Shown: in pieces, positions 38,786 through 39,266 of the stretch
Position numbering within the stretch: position 1 is the first letter of the stretch
Layout: each line of letters starts with the position of its first letter
Origin: CAWDLX01 sp046728155
GTDB lineage: Bacteria > Actinomycetota > Actinomycetes > Mycobacteriales > Micromonosporaceae
Length of the DNA: 39,266 nucleotides
Direction of reading: 5' to 3'
Assembly: GCA_046728155.1 (NCBI GenBank)
Contig: JBKPDY010000084.1
Span: 1 to 39,266, forward strand
Made by a program: the position numbers and the translations under genes
Notes under the pieces: generated by a model
Seen by the model: only the letters and a program-made list of their open reading frames with translations
Told to the model about the DNA's origin: nothing
The model's database searches: none

Positions 38786-39266
38786 GTGGCCCGACCGGAG
38801 ATCCAACCGGCGGTGGACGGCGGTGACGAGGGCGGACGCCCGGACGACGGGAGTCCAGCCGGCGATGCGGGTCGCCCTGGTACTGGTGTCGTTCGTCCGG
38901 GTACTGGCGTGGTCCGGCCGGTCGCCACCACGGGTGTGGTTCGTCCGGCCGCCGGCGGCGGAGTAGCCGCGGAGTCCACCGCCAAGGCCAGCGCCGCCGT
39001 ACCGGACGCGCCGGAGGCGCCGCTCGAACCGATCCGTGTCGTCCTTCCGGTGATCCCGGTCAAGCCGGTGAAGCAGGGATTCCTCGACCGTCTGGTCGCC
39101 CCGAAGGACAAGAAGGAGCCGAAACCCAAGAAGGAGCCGAAGCCCAAGCCAGAGCCGAAGCCCAAGCCAGAGTCGCAGCCCGGAAAGGTGTCGAAGGGCC
39201 GCAACGAGGGTGACGACACGTCTGGACCCGGCGGACGAAAGGATGACCCACCGACCGGTGTCCGCT
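38786..39266 (+). CDS. Partial low-complexity protein, possible N-terminus of a D-Ala-D-Ala carboxypeptidase
   Basis: Open frame of 160 codons from GTG 38786 to the window edge, with GGAGG (38773-38777) upstream. The N-terminus is disordered: about three GRPGTGVVRP-like repeats (residues 35-65), Ala/Glu/Pro segments, the block IRVVLPVIPVKPVKQGFLDRL, then a run of KKEPKPKPEPKPK units (about residues 110-132). No fold is visible yet. Position divergent from ppa suggests the dacB-type carboxypeptidase common at this site in actinomycetes. The sequence itself does not prove it. The basic Pro/Lys/Glu linker suits a cytoplasmic tail before a membrane segment. Confidence 0.5.
   Translation, partial: MARPEIQPAVDGGDEGGRPDDGSPAGDAGRPGTGVVRPGTGVVRPVATTGVVRPAAGGGVAAESTAKASAAVPDAPEAPLEPIRVVLPVIPVKPVKQGFLDRLVAPKDKKEPKPKKEPKPKPEPKPKPESQPGKVSKGRNEGDDTSGPGGRKDDPPTGVR

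Noticed and set aside
38755..39219. Minus-strand Gly/Phe-rich frame opposite the partial gene
   Set aside because: It mirrors the KEPKPK repeat on the other strand. The plus frame has a ribosome binding site, a promoter-like pair and sits divergent from ppa.

Overview
The window is a chromosomal stretch of a high-GC actinomycete. A WhiB-family regulator, a PASTA-tailed class A penicillin-binding protein, type VII secretion components (EccC, EccD), a CRP of mycobacterial type and many GTG starts all point there. From position 297 to 29841 the order follows, from general knowledge, Mycobacterium tuberculosis Rv3683 down to Rv3671c: metallophosphoesterase, ponA2, whiB4, two ArsA/Get3-like ATPases, DUF4177, RidA, MBL hydrolase, crp, nth, thioredoxin-like lipoprotein, NUDIX, marP. 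Added genes and style look more like a Micromonosporales-type actinomycete than a mycobacterium, but this is an inference.

Layout. 1-240: last codons of a probable tyrosine integrase next to the 3' end of tRNA-Pro(CGG), probably the edge of an integrated element. 297-8646: the conserved block described above, with yqeY added. 8643-13356: a very large cyclase/AAA/TPR protein and a Ser/Thr kinase. 13363-22514: a minus-strand, tightly overlapping acyl-CoA catabolic operon headed by tetR (tetR, TIGR03084, AtuA-like, acyl-CoA dehydrogenase, carboxylase beta and alpha, acyl-CoA dehydrogenase). 22918-29841: crp, an added cbiZ and capA, then nth-tlpA-nudix (4-bp overlaps) and marP. 29972-38174: eccC (broken by one frameshift), a decayed pRiA4b-type gene, an aminoglycoside-phosphotransferase-fold kinase and eccD. 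38205-39266: inorganic pyrophosphatase, and the start of a divergent low-complexity gene cut by the window end.

Functional themes are cell-wall synthesis and stress (PonA2, WhiB4/WblA, MarP), cAMP signalling (class III cyclase domain plus CRP), branched or terpenoid acyl-CoA breakdown, and a partial type VII secretion set. Many genes appear to be leaderless: a TANNNT-like -10 box sits 6-8 nt before the start codon. This fixes several starts, including overlapping divergent -10 boxes at 1197-1206.

The least explained structure is a dispersed coding repeat. Four well-matched copies (two in tandem at 8643-8766, one at 14540-14654, one at 26390-26569) encode the conserved peptide ends EPTASEHR ... 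RSERGGExA and finish in ATGA or very near a start, so that the repeat's stop codon overlaps or closely precedes the next gene's start. A second family is a 60-bp palindromic element found twice (22778-22837 and 35581-35640) with equal length and related loops.
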